From Leclercia adecarboxylata (lineage in GTDB: Bacteria > Pseudomonadota > Gammaproteobacteria > Enterobacterales > Enterobacteriaceae): DNA of 64,000 bases. The stretch is from positions 1 to 64,000 of the forward strand of contig DERO01000003.1 of the NCBI GenBank assembly GCA_002360945.1, in the 5' to 3' direction. The notes beneath the pieces were generated by a model. That model saw nothing but the letters and a program-made list of their open reading frames with translations. It was not told where the DNA came from and made no database searches. The translations under genes were made by a program, and so were the position numbers. Shown in pieces: positions 9,232-18,842 of the stretch; the stretch's first letter is position 1; each line of letters opens with the position of its first letter.

Positions 9232-9777
9232 TTAGAAGCTCACGCCGCCGCCAACGTAGGCGCCGTCAATCAGGGTGTGGTTTGGACGGCCGTCTTTGCC
9301 ATCAACGCTCACGTGGCGGTAGCCCACTTTCAGCGTAACCGGTTTGATTGGGGTCCAGCTTACGCCGCCGTTAGCTTCAACGTAGTTTTTAACGCTGTTG
9401 TTCAGGCCATCTGGAGCCACGTAACCTTCACCGAACACGTTAATGCTGTCCGTCAGCGCCACGTTCACGCCACCGCCAACCGGGAATGCCACGCCGTTAT
9501 CGCCTTTTTTCGGGCCGATGTAGATGGCTTTCGCACCCGCATTGAGCATCACCGGGCCCACTTCGAAGTTGTAGCCTGCGCCAACGCCACCGGTCTGGGT
9601 GCCGTCATCGGTATTTTTGAGCCAGTTCCCTTCGGTATATAAACCGGATGAGGATTTACCCATTTCCACATTCAGGTTGGTGAAGTTCTTACCCTGTTCA
9701 ATGCTGCCGCCCATAGCCAGTGCGGAGCCCGATACAGCAGTCAGAGCGGAAAGGAGAAGGATATTTAGCTTTTTCAT
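9232..9777 (-). CDS. YfaZ-family outer membrane protein
   Basis: A 181-residue secreted protein. A signal peptide (about 1-21, ending SGSALA) is followed by alternating beta strands rich in Gly and aromatics and ending in Phe (GGGVSF), the usual end of an outer-membrane beta barrel. The pattern EQGKNFTNLNVEMGKSSSG near the mature N-terminus and the overall size match the YfaZ family of small predicted outer membrane proteins. The function of that family is not known. It is transcribed alone, with a long upstream region (9778-10100). Confidence 0.85.
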   Translation of the reverse strand: MKKLNILLLSALTAVSGSALAMGGSIEQGKNFTNLNVEMGKSSSGLYTEGNWLKNTDDGTQTGGVGAGYNFEVGPVMLNAGAKAIYIGPKKGDNGVAFPVGGGVNVALTDSINVFGEGYVAPDGLNNSVKNYVEANGGVSWTPIKPVTLKVGYRHVSVDGKDGRPNHTLIDGAYVGGGVSF

Positions 9778-10100
9778 GTTTTATGCCTCGTCATCAAATT
9801 AATCTGAGGGCACCTTAACAAGCGAAGTTTATGACTGCAAATGTGATGAGGGTCGCGTTTTTATGCTGATTGTGTAAAATTATTACAGGACTTTTGTTGC
9901 GGATTGGTTTCTTTGTTGCGGGGTCAATCATTGATTTTATCGTGTTTAAGATCGATTTAGTTTATTTCCTAAACAGAGCGTGAATAACGCAGGAATAATA
10001 GCCAGTGCTGAATTAATGGCGATAATTATCATTACGCAAGACGTTTTCAGTTTTACAGTTTATAACCTTTATTTACATTCATTCATCGCCTGGTGCGCCC
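9778..10100. other. AT-rich intergenic region
   Basis: About 320 bp between the starts and ends of two minus-strand genes. It must hold the promoter of the YfaZ-like gene. I see no gene, no repeat and no operator that I can name in it; it is markedly AT-rich (for example around 9870-10080). Confidence 0.6.
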
Positions 10101-10136
10101 AAAAAAGCACTCCCCGTCGTTGTAAACAGGGAGTGC
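10101..10136 (-). terminator. Terminator of btsT-yjiX-yjiA
   Basis: Read on the minus strand, GCACTCCC pairs with GGGAGTGC (10107-10114 with 10129-10136) and is followed by TTTTTT (10101-10106). It lies just after the yjiA stop. Confidence 0.88.
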
Positions 10137-10141
10137 CGGGA

Positions 10142-11095
10142 TTATTTCTTCAGGCCCGCAAACCCCGCGCGGATCTCTTCTTCAGGCAAATCAATTCCGA
10201 TAAACACCATCACGCTGTGCGGCGCTTCCTCGCCCCACGGGCGATCCCAGTCGGCGCTGTAGAGGCGCTGCACGCCCTGGAACAGCAGACGGTTCGGTTC
10301 GCCGTCGATCCACAGCATTCCCTTATAGCGCAGCAGTTTGTCGGCAAAGGAGAGCAGCAGGTTCTCCATCACCCGGGAGACCTCGCTGATATCCACCGGG
10401 TATTTCAGCTCGACCACGATAGAGGAAACGTCGTTCTGCTTGTCGGCCATAAAGTGGAAGCGCGGCGTTGAAGTCACCTTCTCTTCCAGCATAAAGCCGT
10501 TTGTGTTGAACAGTTGGGTGAGATCGATATCGCCATGGGTGACGGTATAGACTGGCGCGCGGGCGTTGATGCGCGTCAGGCGCTCGCGCAGTTTTTCGCT
10601 CTCACCTGCCACGTCGGTTTTGGTCAGCAGAATGCGGTCGGCATAGCCCACCTGCGACTGGGCGATGGTGAACTGGTTCATCTGCTCGTCGGCGTGGACC
10701 GCGTCCACCAGGGCGATCACGCCGTCCAGCAGGTAGCGCTGGCAGAGGATCTCATGAGAGAAGAAGGTCTGAATAATCGGGCCGGGGTCGGCCATGCCGG
10801 TGCACTCAATCACCAGGCGGTCGAAGTCGATCTCGCCGCGATCGCGGCTGTCGAGCAGATCCAGCAGGGCGTCTTCGAGTTCGTTCGAGCGGGTGCAGCA
10901 GATGCAGCCGTTGGTCAGGGTTTTGATCTGGGTGGCGCGATCGCCAATCAGCTGGTCGTCTACGGAAACTTCCCCGAACTCGTTTTCGATGACCGCGATT
11001 TTGAAGCCGTGTTGTTCGTTGAGGATGTGGCGCAGCAGGGTGGTTTTGCCCGCGCCGAGAAAGCCGGTGAGCAGGGTAACGGCAATCGGTGTCAT
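10142..11095 (-). CDS. yjiA: YjiA, COG0523 metal-binding GTPase
   Basis: A 317-residue G3E-family GTPase. The P-loop is GFLGAGKTT (11-19), the metal-binding CICC motif is at 64-67 (NGCICC), LTKTD serves as the guanine-specificity motif, and a C-terminal CobW-type domain follows. E. coli YjiA binds Zn, Co or Ni and hydrolyses GTP; members of this family act in metal delivery. It is the last gene of btsT-yjiX-yjiA; yjiX ends 11 bp before its start. A strong terminator follows. Confidence 0.95.
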   Translation of the reverse strand: MTPIAVTLLTGFLGAGKTTLLRHILNEQHGFKIAVIENEFGEVSVDDQLIGDRATQIKTLTNGCICCTRSNELEDALLDLLDSRDRGEIDFDRLVIECTGMADPGPIIQTFFSHEILCQRYLLDGVIALVDAVHADEQMNQFTIAQSQVGYADRILLTKTDVAGESEKLRERLTRINARAPVYTVTHGDIDLTQLFNTNGFMLEEKVTSTPRFHFMADKQNDVSSIVVELKYPVDISEVSRVMENLLLSFADKLLRYKGMLWIDGEPNRLLFQGVQRLYSADWDRPWGEEAPHSVMVFIGIDLPEEEIRAGFAGLKK

Positions 11096-11105
11096 GGTCT
11101 CTCCT

Positions 11106-11309
11106 TTAGCAGCAGCGTACGCCGCCTTCTCCTCCTCCGCCGTAGCGCGCTTCCTGACGCTCGCGGAAGAATTCGTTGTAGGTCATGTACGGCTTATCCG
11201 GATGGTTGGTCTTCATATGTTCAACGTAGTTGTCATAGTCCGGGATGCCAATCAGCATTTTCGCCGCCTGACCGAGGTATTTTTTAGCTTCGCCTAAGTT
11301 ACCAAACAT
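11106..11309 (-). CDS. yjiX: YjiX, YbdD-family small protein
   Basis: A 67-residue protein nearly identical to E. coli YjiX ([18 protein letters not shown]..., ending GGVRCC). I start it at ATG 11309, since the longer in-frame extension is derived from a palindromic repeat. YbdD/YjiX proteins are always encoded next to CstA-type carbon-starvation transporters and are thought to work with them; the mechanism is not settled. It lies between btsT and yjiA in one operon. Confidence 0.93.
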   Translation of the reverse strand: MFGNLGEAKKYLGQAAKMLIGIPDYDNYVEHMKTNHPDKPYMTYNEFFRERQEARYGGGGEGGVRCC

Positions 11310-11360
11310 TATGTCATCCAGATAGAAAAAGCCCGGCGAGGGGGCCGCCGGGCGTTGTTT

Positions 11361-11395
11361 CCCCTCACCCCAACCCTCTCCCAAAGGGAGAGGGG
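11361..11395. repeat. Dispersed palindromic repeat, CCCTCTCCC type (copy 1)
   Basis: CCCTCTCCC and GGGAGAGGG form a perfect hairpin with AAA loop (11374-11394), preceded by a CCCCTCACCCCAA flank. The same element recurs at 37593, 38628, 43314 and 43366. This copy lies between btsT and yjiX. Confidence 0.85.
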
Positions 11396-11407
11396 GAGGA
11401 TTGTGGA

Positions 11408-13561
11408 TTAGTGGTGTGAAGAGGTCTTCACGCCGCCTTCCGGGACCGGCACATACGGGGTCTCTTTATCCGTACGACCGTCGGCGTCACGCACCTTCAT
11501 CCAGGTTTTGATGCCGTAGAAGATGATGCTGTACACCACCACCAGGAACAGAATGCTCAGACCCGCGTTGGTGTAGTTGTTCACCACGATGTGGTTCATG
11601 TTGGCAACCTGCTGCGCGGTCAGCTCACCGCCGCCTGCGGCAATCTTCTCTTTGTACTGGTTAGCCATAAAGAAGAAGCCTTCCAGCTGCGGGTTGGTGC
11701 TGAACAGTTTCAGACCCAGCGCCCAGGTGGTGCAGAGCAGCAGCCACAGGGCAGGGACCACGGTCACCCAGATGTATTTGGTGCGCTTCATCTTCACCAG
11801 CACTACGGTGCCGAGCACCAGGGCCACGGCCGCCAGCATCTGGTTAGAGATCCCGAACAGCGGCCACAGGCTCTTCACGCCGCCAAGTGGGTCGACAACG
11901 CCCTGATACAGCAGGTAGCCCCACAGACCGACGCAGCCCGCCGTACCCAGAATCCCGGCCACCAGCGAGTCGGTTTTCTTCAGGAACGGCACGAAGTTAC
12001 CCAGCAGATCCTGCAGCATAAAGCGGCCTGCGCGGGTACCGGCGTCCAGCGCGGTGAGGATAAACAGCGCTTCGAACAGAATACCGAAGTGGTACCAGAA
12101 GCCCATGTCCGCCCACGGCAGCACTTTGTGGAACACGTGGGCGATACCCACTGCCAGGGTTGGTGCGCCACCGGCACGGTTCAGGACCGACGGTTCACCG
12201 ATGTCTTTCGCGGTCTGCATGATCTGCTCAGGCGAGATCACAAAGCCCCAGGAGCTGACGGTTGCCGCCGCGTGGGCGCTCGCGTCTTTCAACTGCGCCA
12301 TGATCAGCGCCGCGTTGTCACCGCCCATCTCATGCAGGTTCGGCATGGTGATGCCCAGACCCGCAGGCGGGGTGTTCATCGCGAAGTAGAGACCCGGCTC
12401 GATGATGGACGCCGCCACCAGGGCCATGATCGCCACGAAGGACTCCATCAGCATCGCGCCGTAGCCGATCAGACGAGCGTCGTTTTCGTTCGCCAGCAGC
12501 TTCGGCGTGGTGCCGGAAGCAATCAGGGCATGGAAGCCAGAAACCGCGCCACAGGCAATAGTAATAAACAGGAACGGGAACAGGGCACCTTTCCACAGTG
12601 GACCGGTACCGTCGATGTACTGGGTCACCGCAGGCATTTTCAGCTCTGGGTTGATGATCACGATGCCGATCGCCAGACCGACGATCACGCCGATTTTCAG
12701 GAAGGTCGCCAGGTAGTCACGCGGCGCCAGAATCAGCCATACCGGCAGCAGCGCAGAGACAAAGGCATAGCCAACCAGCACGAAGGTGATGGTGGTGTCT
12801 TTGAAGGTCAACGCCGGGCCCCAGTACGGGTCGTGCGCAATCACGCCGCCGAAGTAAATGGAGGCCACCAGCAGCACGATACCGATCACCGATACCTCAC
12901 CCACGCGGCCCGGACGCAGGAATCGCATGTAGATCCCCATGAACAGCGCAATCGGCACGGTGGAGCAGACGGTGAACACGCCCCACGGGCTTTCGGCCAG
13001 GGCTTTCACCACGATCAGGGCCAGCACCGCCAGGATGATGATCATAATCAGGAAGCAGCCGAACAGGGCGATAGTCCCCGGCACGCGGCCCATCTCTTCT
13101 TTGATCATCTCACCCAGAGACGCGCCGTTACGGCGGGAAGAGATAAACAGCACCATAAAGTCCTGCACCGCACCCGCCAGCACCACGCCGGCCAGCAGCC
13201 ACAGGGTACCCGGCAGGTAGCCCATCTGCGCGGCCAGCACCGGGCCGACCAGCGGGCCCGCGCCGGCGATGGCGGCAAAGTGGTGACCAAACAGCACGTA
13301 GCGGTTGGTTGGCACATAGTTCAGGCCGTCATTGTTGATGACCGCCGGAGTGGCACGCGTCGGGTCGAGCTTCATGACCTTCTGCGCGATATAGAGACTG
13401 TAGTAGCGGTACGCCACCAGATAGACCGACACCGAGGCCACGACGATCCACAGGGCGCTGATGTGCTCACCGCGGCGCAGGGCAACCACGGCAAGGCAAC
13501 AGGCACCGAGGATCCCGAGCAGCAGCCAGGGAACGTGCTTAAGTAGTTTTTTAATGTCCAT
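11408..13561 (-). CDS. btsT: BtsT, CstA-family pyruvate/H+ symporter
   Basis: A 717-residue inner-membrane protein with about 16-18 hydrophobic segments, matching E. coli BtsT (YjiY). The CstA-family block [30 protein letters not shown] is near residues 91-120, and the C-terminus is cytoplasmic and polar. In E. coli it imports pyruvate and is induced by the BtsS/BtsR two-component system; btsSR is not in this window. It heads the operon btsT-yjiX-yjiA. The 219 bp upstream, up to the WYL regulator stop, should hold its promoter. Confidence 0.95.
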   Translation of the reverse strand: MDIKKLLKHVPWLLLGILGACCLAVVALRRGEHISALWIVVASVSVYLVAYRYYSLYIAQKVMKLDPTRATPAVINNDGLNYVPTNRYVLFGHHFAAIAGAGPLVGPVLAAQMGYLPGTLWLLAGVVLAGAVQDFMVLFISSRRNGASLGEMIKEEMGRVPGTIALFGCFLIMIIILAVLALIVVKALAESPWGVFTVCSTVPIALFMGIYMRFLRPGRVGEVSVIGIVLLVASIYFGGVIAHDPYWGPALTFKDTTITFVLVGYAFVSALLPVWLILAPRDYLATFLKIGVIVGLAIGIVIINPELKMPAVTQYIDGTGPLWKGALFPFLFITIACGAVSGFHALIASGTTPKLLANENDARLIGYGAMLMESFVAIMALVAASIIEPGLYFAMNTPPAGLGITMPNLHEMGGDNAALIMAQLKDASAHAAATVSSWGFVISPEQIMQTAKDIGEPSVLNRAGGAPTLAVGIAHVFHKVLPWADMGFWYHFGILFEALFILTALDAGTRAGRFMLQDLLGNFVPFLKKTDSLVAGILGTAGCVGLWGYLLYQGVVDPLGGVKSLWPLFGISNQMLAAVALVLGTVVLVKMKRTKYIWVTVVPALWLLLCTTWALGLKLFSTNPQLEGFFFMANQYKEKIAAGGGELTAQQVANMNHIVVNNYTNAGLSILFLVVVYSIIFYGIKTWMKVRDADGRTDKETPYVPVPEGGVKTSSHH

Positions 13562-13780
13562 AATAAAACCTGGTTTTTTAGATGAAAAAAGGGTCAGGGT
13601 TCGCTGTGAGAGATGTTGAGTAATGCTGAGGCGATCTTGCCAGAGCCTTGCGCGTGTAAAGGAAGGTAAATCAATGAGTGGTTATATGGCGGGATGAGCG
13701 GTCAAAGGGGAGGGCGAGTGGTTCAGGCTCGCCGTCAGTGGGGAAAATAGTGTGAAGGGGATCACGCCGTCAGGCGCGTA

Positions 13781-14653
13781 TCACTCCGCGGTAGCCAGAT
13801 AGTTTTCTAAGGTGCCGACAAATTTCTGCTTAAGCCAGGCCGGTTCCAGCACCTGAATATTGGGCAGCCAGTAGAAGAGCAGCGGCAGGATCTGGTTCTC
13901 ATGCGCGGCATGGCAGCGCAGGGTGATGCCCTTTTTGTCCTCCGCCAGAATTTGCTGGTCGGGCAGCAGATCGCGACGCTTAAAATAGTGCGCAATGCGG
14001 GTGGGAATAAACACGTCCACTTCGAACGTCTCTTCGCTGACCCAGGGATCGGGGTTTTTTGCCAGCAGGTCGAGGGTGTCATTATCTGGCGTGAAGGTCT
14101 CGCTACGAATATCCAGCCACTGGATCAGGCTTAAAGAAAACGATTTCAAACGCTTTTCTTCGGTGGCTTGTAAATACCATATGTTCTTTTTGTTAATTAC
14201 TTTATAGGGATTAATCTGTCGCGACTTTCCTTTATACAGGATCTGGCAAACCTGCTGGCCTTTAATCGCCTTTTCAAAGTCCGCTAACAGGGCGTGAATA
14301 TCTTTGGGCCCGGTTCGCTCGGCATCGTTGCCGAGGATCATAATATGGTTTTCCTCGACACGCGTCTCCAGTTTGTCCCAGAATTCGCGGCCCGTTTCCG
14401 GGAAAAAGTCATCCACGTTCAGAAAGTTAGCAATAGCATGATGCAGCCCTGGGCCAGCATGAATAAGCTTGTACTGCCCGTCTCCGCAGCGCTCCACAAT
14501 GGGCGAAAGGGCATTCAGATCGCGATAGACCGTGCGCTCAGTGATATTAAATTTATGCATCAATGCCTGGCGGTTAACCACACCGTGTAAATGAAGCTCC
14601 AGCAGAATATCAACCAACCTTTCAGCCGAGCGACTCCTGGTCGGAATTGTCAT
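13781..14653 (-). CDS. WYL-domain transcriptional regulator (DeoR-type HTH)
   Basis: A 290-residue regulator. The N-terminal winged helix (about 8-65) contains LMHKFNITERTVYRDLNALSPIV. A WYL domain follows (about 130-210): here the W-Y-L triplet is in IWYLQATEE, and the SRQINPYKVINKK strand precedes it. The C-terminal WCX-like extension is about 220-285. WYL proteins sense nucleic-acid or nucleotide ligands and often control defence or stress genes. It is encoded between kpsS and btsT on the same strand, downstream of the capsule genes and 220 bp upstream of btsT. E. coli has no gene here. Its target is unknown; regulation of the capsule locus or of itself is possible. Confidence 0.87.
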   Translation of the reverse strand: MTIPTRSRSAERLVDILLELHLHGVVNRQALMHKFNITERTVYRDLNALSPIVERCGDGQYKLIHAGPGLHHAIANFLNVDDFFPETGREFWDKLETRVEENHIMILGNDAERTGPKDIHALLADFEKAIKGQQVCQILYKGKSRQINPYKVINKKNIWYLQATEEKRLKSFSLSLIQWLDIRSETFTPDNDTLDLLAKNPDPWVSEETFEVDVFIPTRIAHYFKRRDLLPDQQILAEDKKGITLRCHAAHENQILPLLFYWLPNIQVLEPAWLKQKFVGTLENYLATAE

Positions 14654-14825
14654 ATTAGCTTTCCCGTTATTTTAGCCATTGCTGTGAATTATGCCGGCGC
14701 GGCTGACAAAATATGTCAGTGCAAAATTCGGCATGAAAATTTGTCTTAGGTTATAACGGCAAAATTTGGGATAAACATTAGGGGTTTTTACAACGGAGGG
14801 ATAAAAGCGCGGTGTCGATCGGATC

Positions 14826-14847
14826 CGCCGGGGTAATTTCCCCGGCG
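14826..14847 (-). terminator. Hairpin after kpsS, weak terminator candidate
   Basis: A perfect 8-bp stem CGCCGGGG/CCCCGGCG with a 6-nt loop lies about 10 bp after the kpsS stop. There is no U-tract next to it on the minus strand, so it may stabilise the 3' end instead of terminating on its own. Confidence 0.45.
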
Positions 14848-14857
14848 CGAGGATGAA

Positions 14858-16102
14858 TTATCGTTCGAGTTCGGAATCGGCAAGCGACGTCGGCAGCGGG
14901 ACTTCCGTCGGGATGTTGAGCCAGTCGGACTTGCCGTAAAAGACGGCGTTGATCTGCGTGTGGTAAAGCAGGTGGGTACGAAAACACTGGAATAACTTTT
15001 TATCGGGAGCGAAATCCGCCTGCCAGAACTGGTTCAGTGGCCCCTGCCAGGTTAATCCTTCGATGTCGTACAGCGCTTTGCCCATCACCTTGAGCGGCTT
15101 GTTGTGGATCAGCGCCGACAGGCCCGCGGTGCTGTTGACGGTGATCACCCCCCGGGTGTGGGTCAGCAGGGCGGGCAGGGAGAGATCGTGAACGTAGATC
15201 ACCCGGCCCGTAATGCCGTACTTTTCGGTCAGCTTGTTAATCAGAGTGCCGTAATAACGGTGACCACGATCCATCGGGTGATGCTTGAACACCAGATGGC
15301 GCTCTTTTGACGCATGGCGGGCAAAGGAGCGGATCACGGTTTCGATATAGTCACGCACGTCTTTATACGGGCTGTGGTGAATAATCTGGCTGTCGTTGTA
15401 GACCTGCAAAATCGCCAGGTAGTACTCGTTATCCAGCTCACCGGTAATATGGCTCAGCATATGGCGCTGCTGCCAGCGGTACCACAGCTTACGGCGACCG
15501 GCGCGGAACCAGCACTGCATCTCGTACCACGGAGAGAACGACTTGTGGTGACGGTAGCCCCGGTAGCGATGGCGGCCAAACCAGCCCGCCGCATAGTAGA
15601 GCATGGCATGGGCGGCACGGTTGAAGGCGCTCGGTTTCCACGGCGTCGGGGTTTTCACCTCCGGCAGTGGCTGTTCGCGATAATACTTCGCATCGATGGG
15701 CATCGAGGAGAAGGCGTTCACCCCCCCTTTTTCCAGCGTGATGTAGAACGGCCGGAAATAGCCCTCTTCAAACGCCAGGAAATCGATGGCTTTGCTGCGC
15801 GCCCACTTCTTCGCTTCGATGTGCATCGGACGGCAGTCACCAAAGCAGACGATGGTGTCGAAGGGGTAGGTTTTGTGTAACTCGCGCAGCCAGAAGGTAA
15901 AATTTTTCACTGAGCCGGTGTAGTGCAGCGCGGTCTCTTTCGCGGCATACCATGAGTCTCCGGCATTGAAGCAGACCTGCTTCACTTCACGGTGGCTGCT
16001 CTGCAACCAGCTTGCCAGACGTGAAAAGCAGGGGCCCATCGGTCCTTGTAGTAAAAGATATCGACGGCCATTCAGCAGATGGCGGATAGCTTGCTCTTCC
16101 AT
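14858..16102 (-). CDS. kpsS: KpsS, capsule Kdo transferase
   Basis: A 414-residue cytoplasmic protein of the capsule polysaccharide synthesis family (PF05159). Recognisable blocks are LLLQGPMGPCFSRLA at the N-terminus, FLAFEEGYFRPFYITLEKGG near 150, HLVFKHHPMDRGHR near 270, and TVNSTAGLSALIHNKPLKVMGKALYD near 320. KpsS adds the first beta-Kdo to lysophosphatidylglycerol, and KpsC extends it, to make the lipid anchor of ABC-exported capsules. It lies 85 bp after kpsC on the same strand and is the last gene of the locus. Confidence 0.95.
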   Translation of the reverse strand: MEEQAIRHLLNGRRYLLLQGPMGPCFSRLASWLQSSHREVKQVCFNAGDSWYAAKETALHYTGSVKNFTFWLRELHKTYPFDTIVCFGDCRPMHIEAKKWARSKAIDFLAFEEGYFRPFYITLEKGGVNAFSSMPIDAKYYREQPLPEVKTPTPWKPSAFNRAAHAMLYYAAGWFGRHRYRGYRHHKSFSPWYEMQCWFRAGRRKLWYRWQQRHMLSHITGELDNEYYLAILQVYNDSQIIHHSPYKDVRDYIETVIRSFARHASKERHLVFKHHPMDRGHRYYGTLINKLTEKYGITGRVIYVHDLSLPALLTHTRGVITVNSTAGLSALIHNKPLKVMGKALYDIEGLTWQGPLNQFWQADFAPDKKLFQCFRTHLLYHTQINAVFYGKSDWLNIPTEVPLPTSLADSELER

Positions 16103-16187
16103 TATTTTTCCCAGATCGATCCGTTGATGAACAATGTGTAACGGCTTGATGACCGCTTTTCTTTAATAAATCAGGATAAATAGTTCG

Positions 16188-18191
16188 CTAGCGAAGTGTC
16201 TGTGCGAGATAGCTCAGTTTGAGCTGCCAGCGCTGCCAGCGGCTGGCCTTCTGCGATGAGGAGTTGCCCTGCACCGCCAGCTGACGGATCAGCTGCTCCG
16301 GGCTCATCCACAGGCCGCTCTGCCAGTCGATATAGCGCGGATAGGCCACCAGCGTCAGGTAGACCAGCGCGGCCAGCGGCAGGGTGCGCTGACGGCGCTC
16401 CGCCGGGTGGATATCTTCAGTCAGCCCCCAGCCGCTGTAGAACGGCTGGCCCCAGGTGGTGACCTTCACCCCCTGCACCAGCGCCTCGAACCCGCTGAGG
16501 GAGGTCATGGTGTGCAGCTCGTCGACATGGGGATAGAGACTGGTCAGGCCGAGATCCAGCACCTGGCTGTCCACGCAGCTCGCCAGGCATTCGGCCGAGA
16601 TCGCCCCGGCCCGGTTGCCCGCCACCACGTCCGGGTGCGGTTTAAACAGGATATGCGCTTCCGGCCGGGCGGCGCGTACTGCCCACAGCAGCTGCTCATT
16701 GCTGCGGATCACCGGGCTGCCGGTCAGGATCGAGGCATCGCCATCGACCTGGCCCACCACCAGCACCAGCGAACGCCCGTCGCCGGGCGGCGTGAAGGGC
16801 TGTACGGTGCCGACATTGTATTTGCTGACCCCATGCTGGCGGAGCAGATCCACCAGCGCCGCGCCGCGTTCCAGCGCTTGCTCGCTGAGCGGCTGCTGGT
16901 TGAGAAGCTGCTCCAGCCCGCTCGGACGGCGGCTGTCGAAGTAGATCCCCACCGGGTCGATGGAGAGCGAGGAAGGGCGGCACAGATTCGATCCCAGCCC
17001 CCGGGAGCGGATAAAGCCATCTTCCACCCGGATCGGGTTTTTCAGCTCAGGATAACGGCTGCCCCAGACCAGCACCTGCTCGTCGGCGGCCAGCTGTGCC
17101 GGCGGGGTGCGCACAAAGCGCAGCTCCGTGGCCAGCGGCTGGCAGAAGGCGCGCATAAAGGCGCGCTTCCACAGCGAGAAGCCCACCATATACAGAAGGC
17201 GATAGCGCGGGGCCGGGTTCAGCTGACCCGCAATGACCTCCAGCACCTGCTCCACTTCGCAGCGCTGGCCCAGGACCGGATCCAGATAGCGGGGATAAAG
17301 GATCAGCGCCGCTGCCACCAGCTGCGACAGGCTAATTTGTGCCTCGCGACGCGCGCACTGTTTGCTGTCGTGGGTCAGCCCCCAGCCGGCGTAAAACGGC
17401 ATGCCGAAGCAGTACACCGCTTTGCCCAGCAGCAGGGCTTCAAACCCCATCTGCGAAGAGACGGTGTAGACCGCCTCCACTTCATTCAGCAGGATATGGG
17501 GATGGCAGTGATCGGTGATCAGCTCTACGTCGTCCAACTGCATCTGCGCCAGCACGCCGCGCTTCTTGCCCAGCCGGGTATCCGGATGGGTGCGCAGCAG
17601 CAGGCGGGCGTCAGGATGGTTACGCCGCGCAGCCGCGACCATCGCCACGAAATCCTCCGTGCTGGCGAGCGCGCCAGGAATAGAGAGATCGCCGGCAACC
17701 TGGTCGATCAACAGCACCTTTGGACGAGGGTCGCTGTGCAGGCGGGCAGCCAGCGCGTTGGGCAGGCCGCTGTCGGCGGCATAACAGTTGTACTTGGTGA
17801 TGCCCAGGCGCAGCAGTTCAACTACGAGTGCCTCGGCGCGCGCCAGCATTCGGGCATCGCACGGCGTGGCGATCAGCTGCTCAAGGCGGCTGGGCTGGCG
17901 AGCGTCGTAGTAAATGCCCACAGGATCGGCGATCAGGGAGACGGCCTTGCCGCCTCTGGCGGGGTGGCCAATATAACCGATAAAGCCATCTTCCAGCTGC
18001 CAGTACGGCAACCCGAGTTCATGGGCTTTCTGTTTGATCTGTCGGGTATTGGCTTTCTGGCCCCAGCCGACCAGCACGTCGTCCTGCGCCAGCCGCATGC
18101 TTGTTTTGAAGGCGTGTAACGGGCGGCCAAGCATTGGCTCGAGCTGTGCTTTTCGGGCCAGGATCCCGGCTGAACCTGTGTAGAATTTCAT
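16188..18191 (-). CDS. kpsC: KpsC, bifunctional capsule beta-Kdo transferase
   Basis: About 667 residues built from two homologous Kdo-transferase modules (about 1-320 and 365-640). Each module carries the same set of motifs: LEDGFIGYIGHP / VEDGFIRSRGLG, the DPVGIYYD / DPVGIYFD strand, LLLRTHPD / ILFKPHPD, and VSSQMGFEALLLGKAVYCFGMPFYAGWGLT / MTSLSGFEALVQGVKVTTWGQPFYSGWGLT. The two modules add alternating linkages of the poly-Kdo linker. The start is uncertain between 18191 and an in-frame ATG at 18206. A hairpin with a U-tract separates it from rmlC, only about 20 bp away. Confidence 0.95.
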   Translation of the reverse strand: MKFYTGSAGILARKAQLEPMLGRPLHAFKTSMRLAQDDVLVGWGQKANTRQIKQKAHELGLPYWQLEDGFIGYIGHPARGGKAVSLIADPVGIYYDARQPSRLEQLIATPCDARMLARAEALVVELLRLGITKYNCYAADSGLPNALAARLHSDPRPKVLLIDQVAGDLSIPGALASTEDFVAMVAAARRNHPDARLLLRTHPDTRLGKKRGVLAQMQLDDVELITDHCHPHILLNEVEAVYTVSSQMGFEALLLGKAVYCFGMPFYAGWGLTHDSKQCARREAQISLSQLVAAALILYPRYLDPVLGQRCEVEQVLEVIAGQLNPAPRYRLLYMVGFSLWKRAFMRAFCQPLATELRFVRTPPAQLAADEQVLVWGSRYPELKNPIRVEDGFIRSRGLGSNLCRPSSLSIDPVGIYFDSRRPSGLEQLLNQQPLSEQALERGAALVDLLRQHGVSKYNVGTVQPFTPPGDGRSLVLVVGQVDGDASILTGSPVIRSNEQLLWAVRAARPEAHILFKPHPDVVAGNRAGAISAECLASCVDSQVLDLGLTSLYPHVDELHTMTSLSGFEALVQGVKVTTWGQPFYSGWGLTEDIHPAERRQRTLPLAALVYLTLVAYPRYIDWQSGLWMSPEQLIRQLAVQGNSSSQKASRWQRWQLKLSYLAQTLR

Positions 18192-18208
18192 GTGCGCTCT
18201 GTGCATCA

Positions 18209-18235
18209 GAAAACGCCCCGCGTCACTGCGGGGCG
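18209..18235 (-). terminator. Intrinsic-terminator-like hairpin between rmlC and kpsC
   Basis: CGCCCCGC (18228-18235 read on the minus strand) pairs with GCGGGGCG (18214-18221) around a 6-nt loop, then TTTTCTG. It lies directly before the kpsC start, so transcription into kpsCS would have to pass it. Confidence 0.65.
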
Positions 18236-18241
18236 TGTGAC

Positions 18242-18790
18242 TCAGAAGTACTCTGCGTCAGGGAAGGATTTGGCAACGCTGTCTTTGGCAGAGGTGAGGA
18301 TCTCGGTGTCGATTTCCGGCCAGGTAATCCCAATGGTCTCATCGTTCCAGCGGATGCCGCGATCGCTCTCCGGCGCATAGTAGTTAGTCGTTTTGTACAG
18401 GAATTCTGCGGTGTCGCTCAGGGTCATAAAGCCGTGGGCGAAACCTTCCGGGATCCACAGCTGACGCTTGTTCTCGCCGGAAAGATGCACGCCGACCCAC
18501 TGACCAAAGGTCGGGGAGCTTTTACGGATATCCACCGCAACGTCGAACACTTCGCCGGCCACGCAACGCACCAGTTTGCCCTGCGCATGCGGCGCCAGCT
18601 GGTAGTGCAAGCCACGCAATACGCCCTTTGAAGATTTGGAGTGGTTGTCCTGCACGAAGTTTACGCTGCGGCCAATGGCGGCTTCGAACTGCTGGTGGTT
18701 AAAGCTTTCGAAGAAGAAACCACGATCGTCGCCAAACACTTTTGGCTCAAAGATGAATACGTCGGGAATTGCGGTCTGAATTACGTTCAT
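18242..18790 (-). CDS. rmlC: RmlC, dTDP-4-dehydrorhamnose 3,5-epimerase
   Basis: A 182-residue cupin epimerase, third step of dTDP-L-rhamnose synthesis. It has FGDDRGFFFESFN near the N-terminus, the catalytic His in GVLRGLHYQ, VDIRKSSPTFGQWVGV, and the Tyr-containing end FLYKTTNYYAPE. I start it at the ATG giving MNVIQTAIPDV, as in E. coli RfbC, with AGG upstream; an ATG at 18808 is also in frame. It follows rmlA with a gap of about 50 bp and is the last of rmlB-rmlD-rmlA-rmlC. Confidence 0.95.
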   Translation of the reverse strand: MNVIQTAIPDVFIFEPKVFGDDRGFFFESFNHQQFEAAIGRSVNFVQDNHSKSSKGVLRGLHYQLAPHAQGKLVRCVAGEVFDVAVDIRKSSPTFGQWVGVHLSGENKRQLWIPEGFAHGFMTLSDTAEFLYKTTNYYAPESDRGIRWNDETIGITWPEIDTEILTSAKDSVAKSFPDAEYF

Positions 18791-18842
18791 GATGTCGGCC
18801 TGATTCATAAATGGGGCTTAACGCCCCAGGAGTTAATAATGA

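Noticed and set aside
11591..13546. Long open frame (about 650 codons) on the plus strand opposite btsT
   Set aside because: It mirrors btsT exactly, has low-complexity His/Gln/Arg-rich translation and no ribosome site; it is a by-product of high-GC codon use on the true strand.
14654..14857. tRNA or insertion-sequence remnant at the capsule boundary as an integration scar
   Set aside because: No tRNA-like fold, terminal inverted repeats, target duplication or integrase fragment seen here or at 34849-35335.
16407..18119. Open frame of about 570 codons opposite kpsC
   Set aside because: Same reason: antisense shadow of a well-conserved gene, with no start signal.
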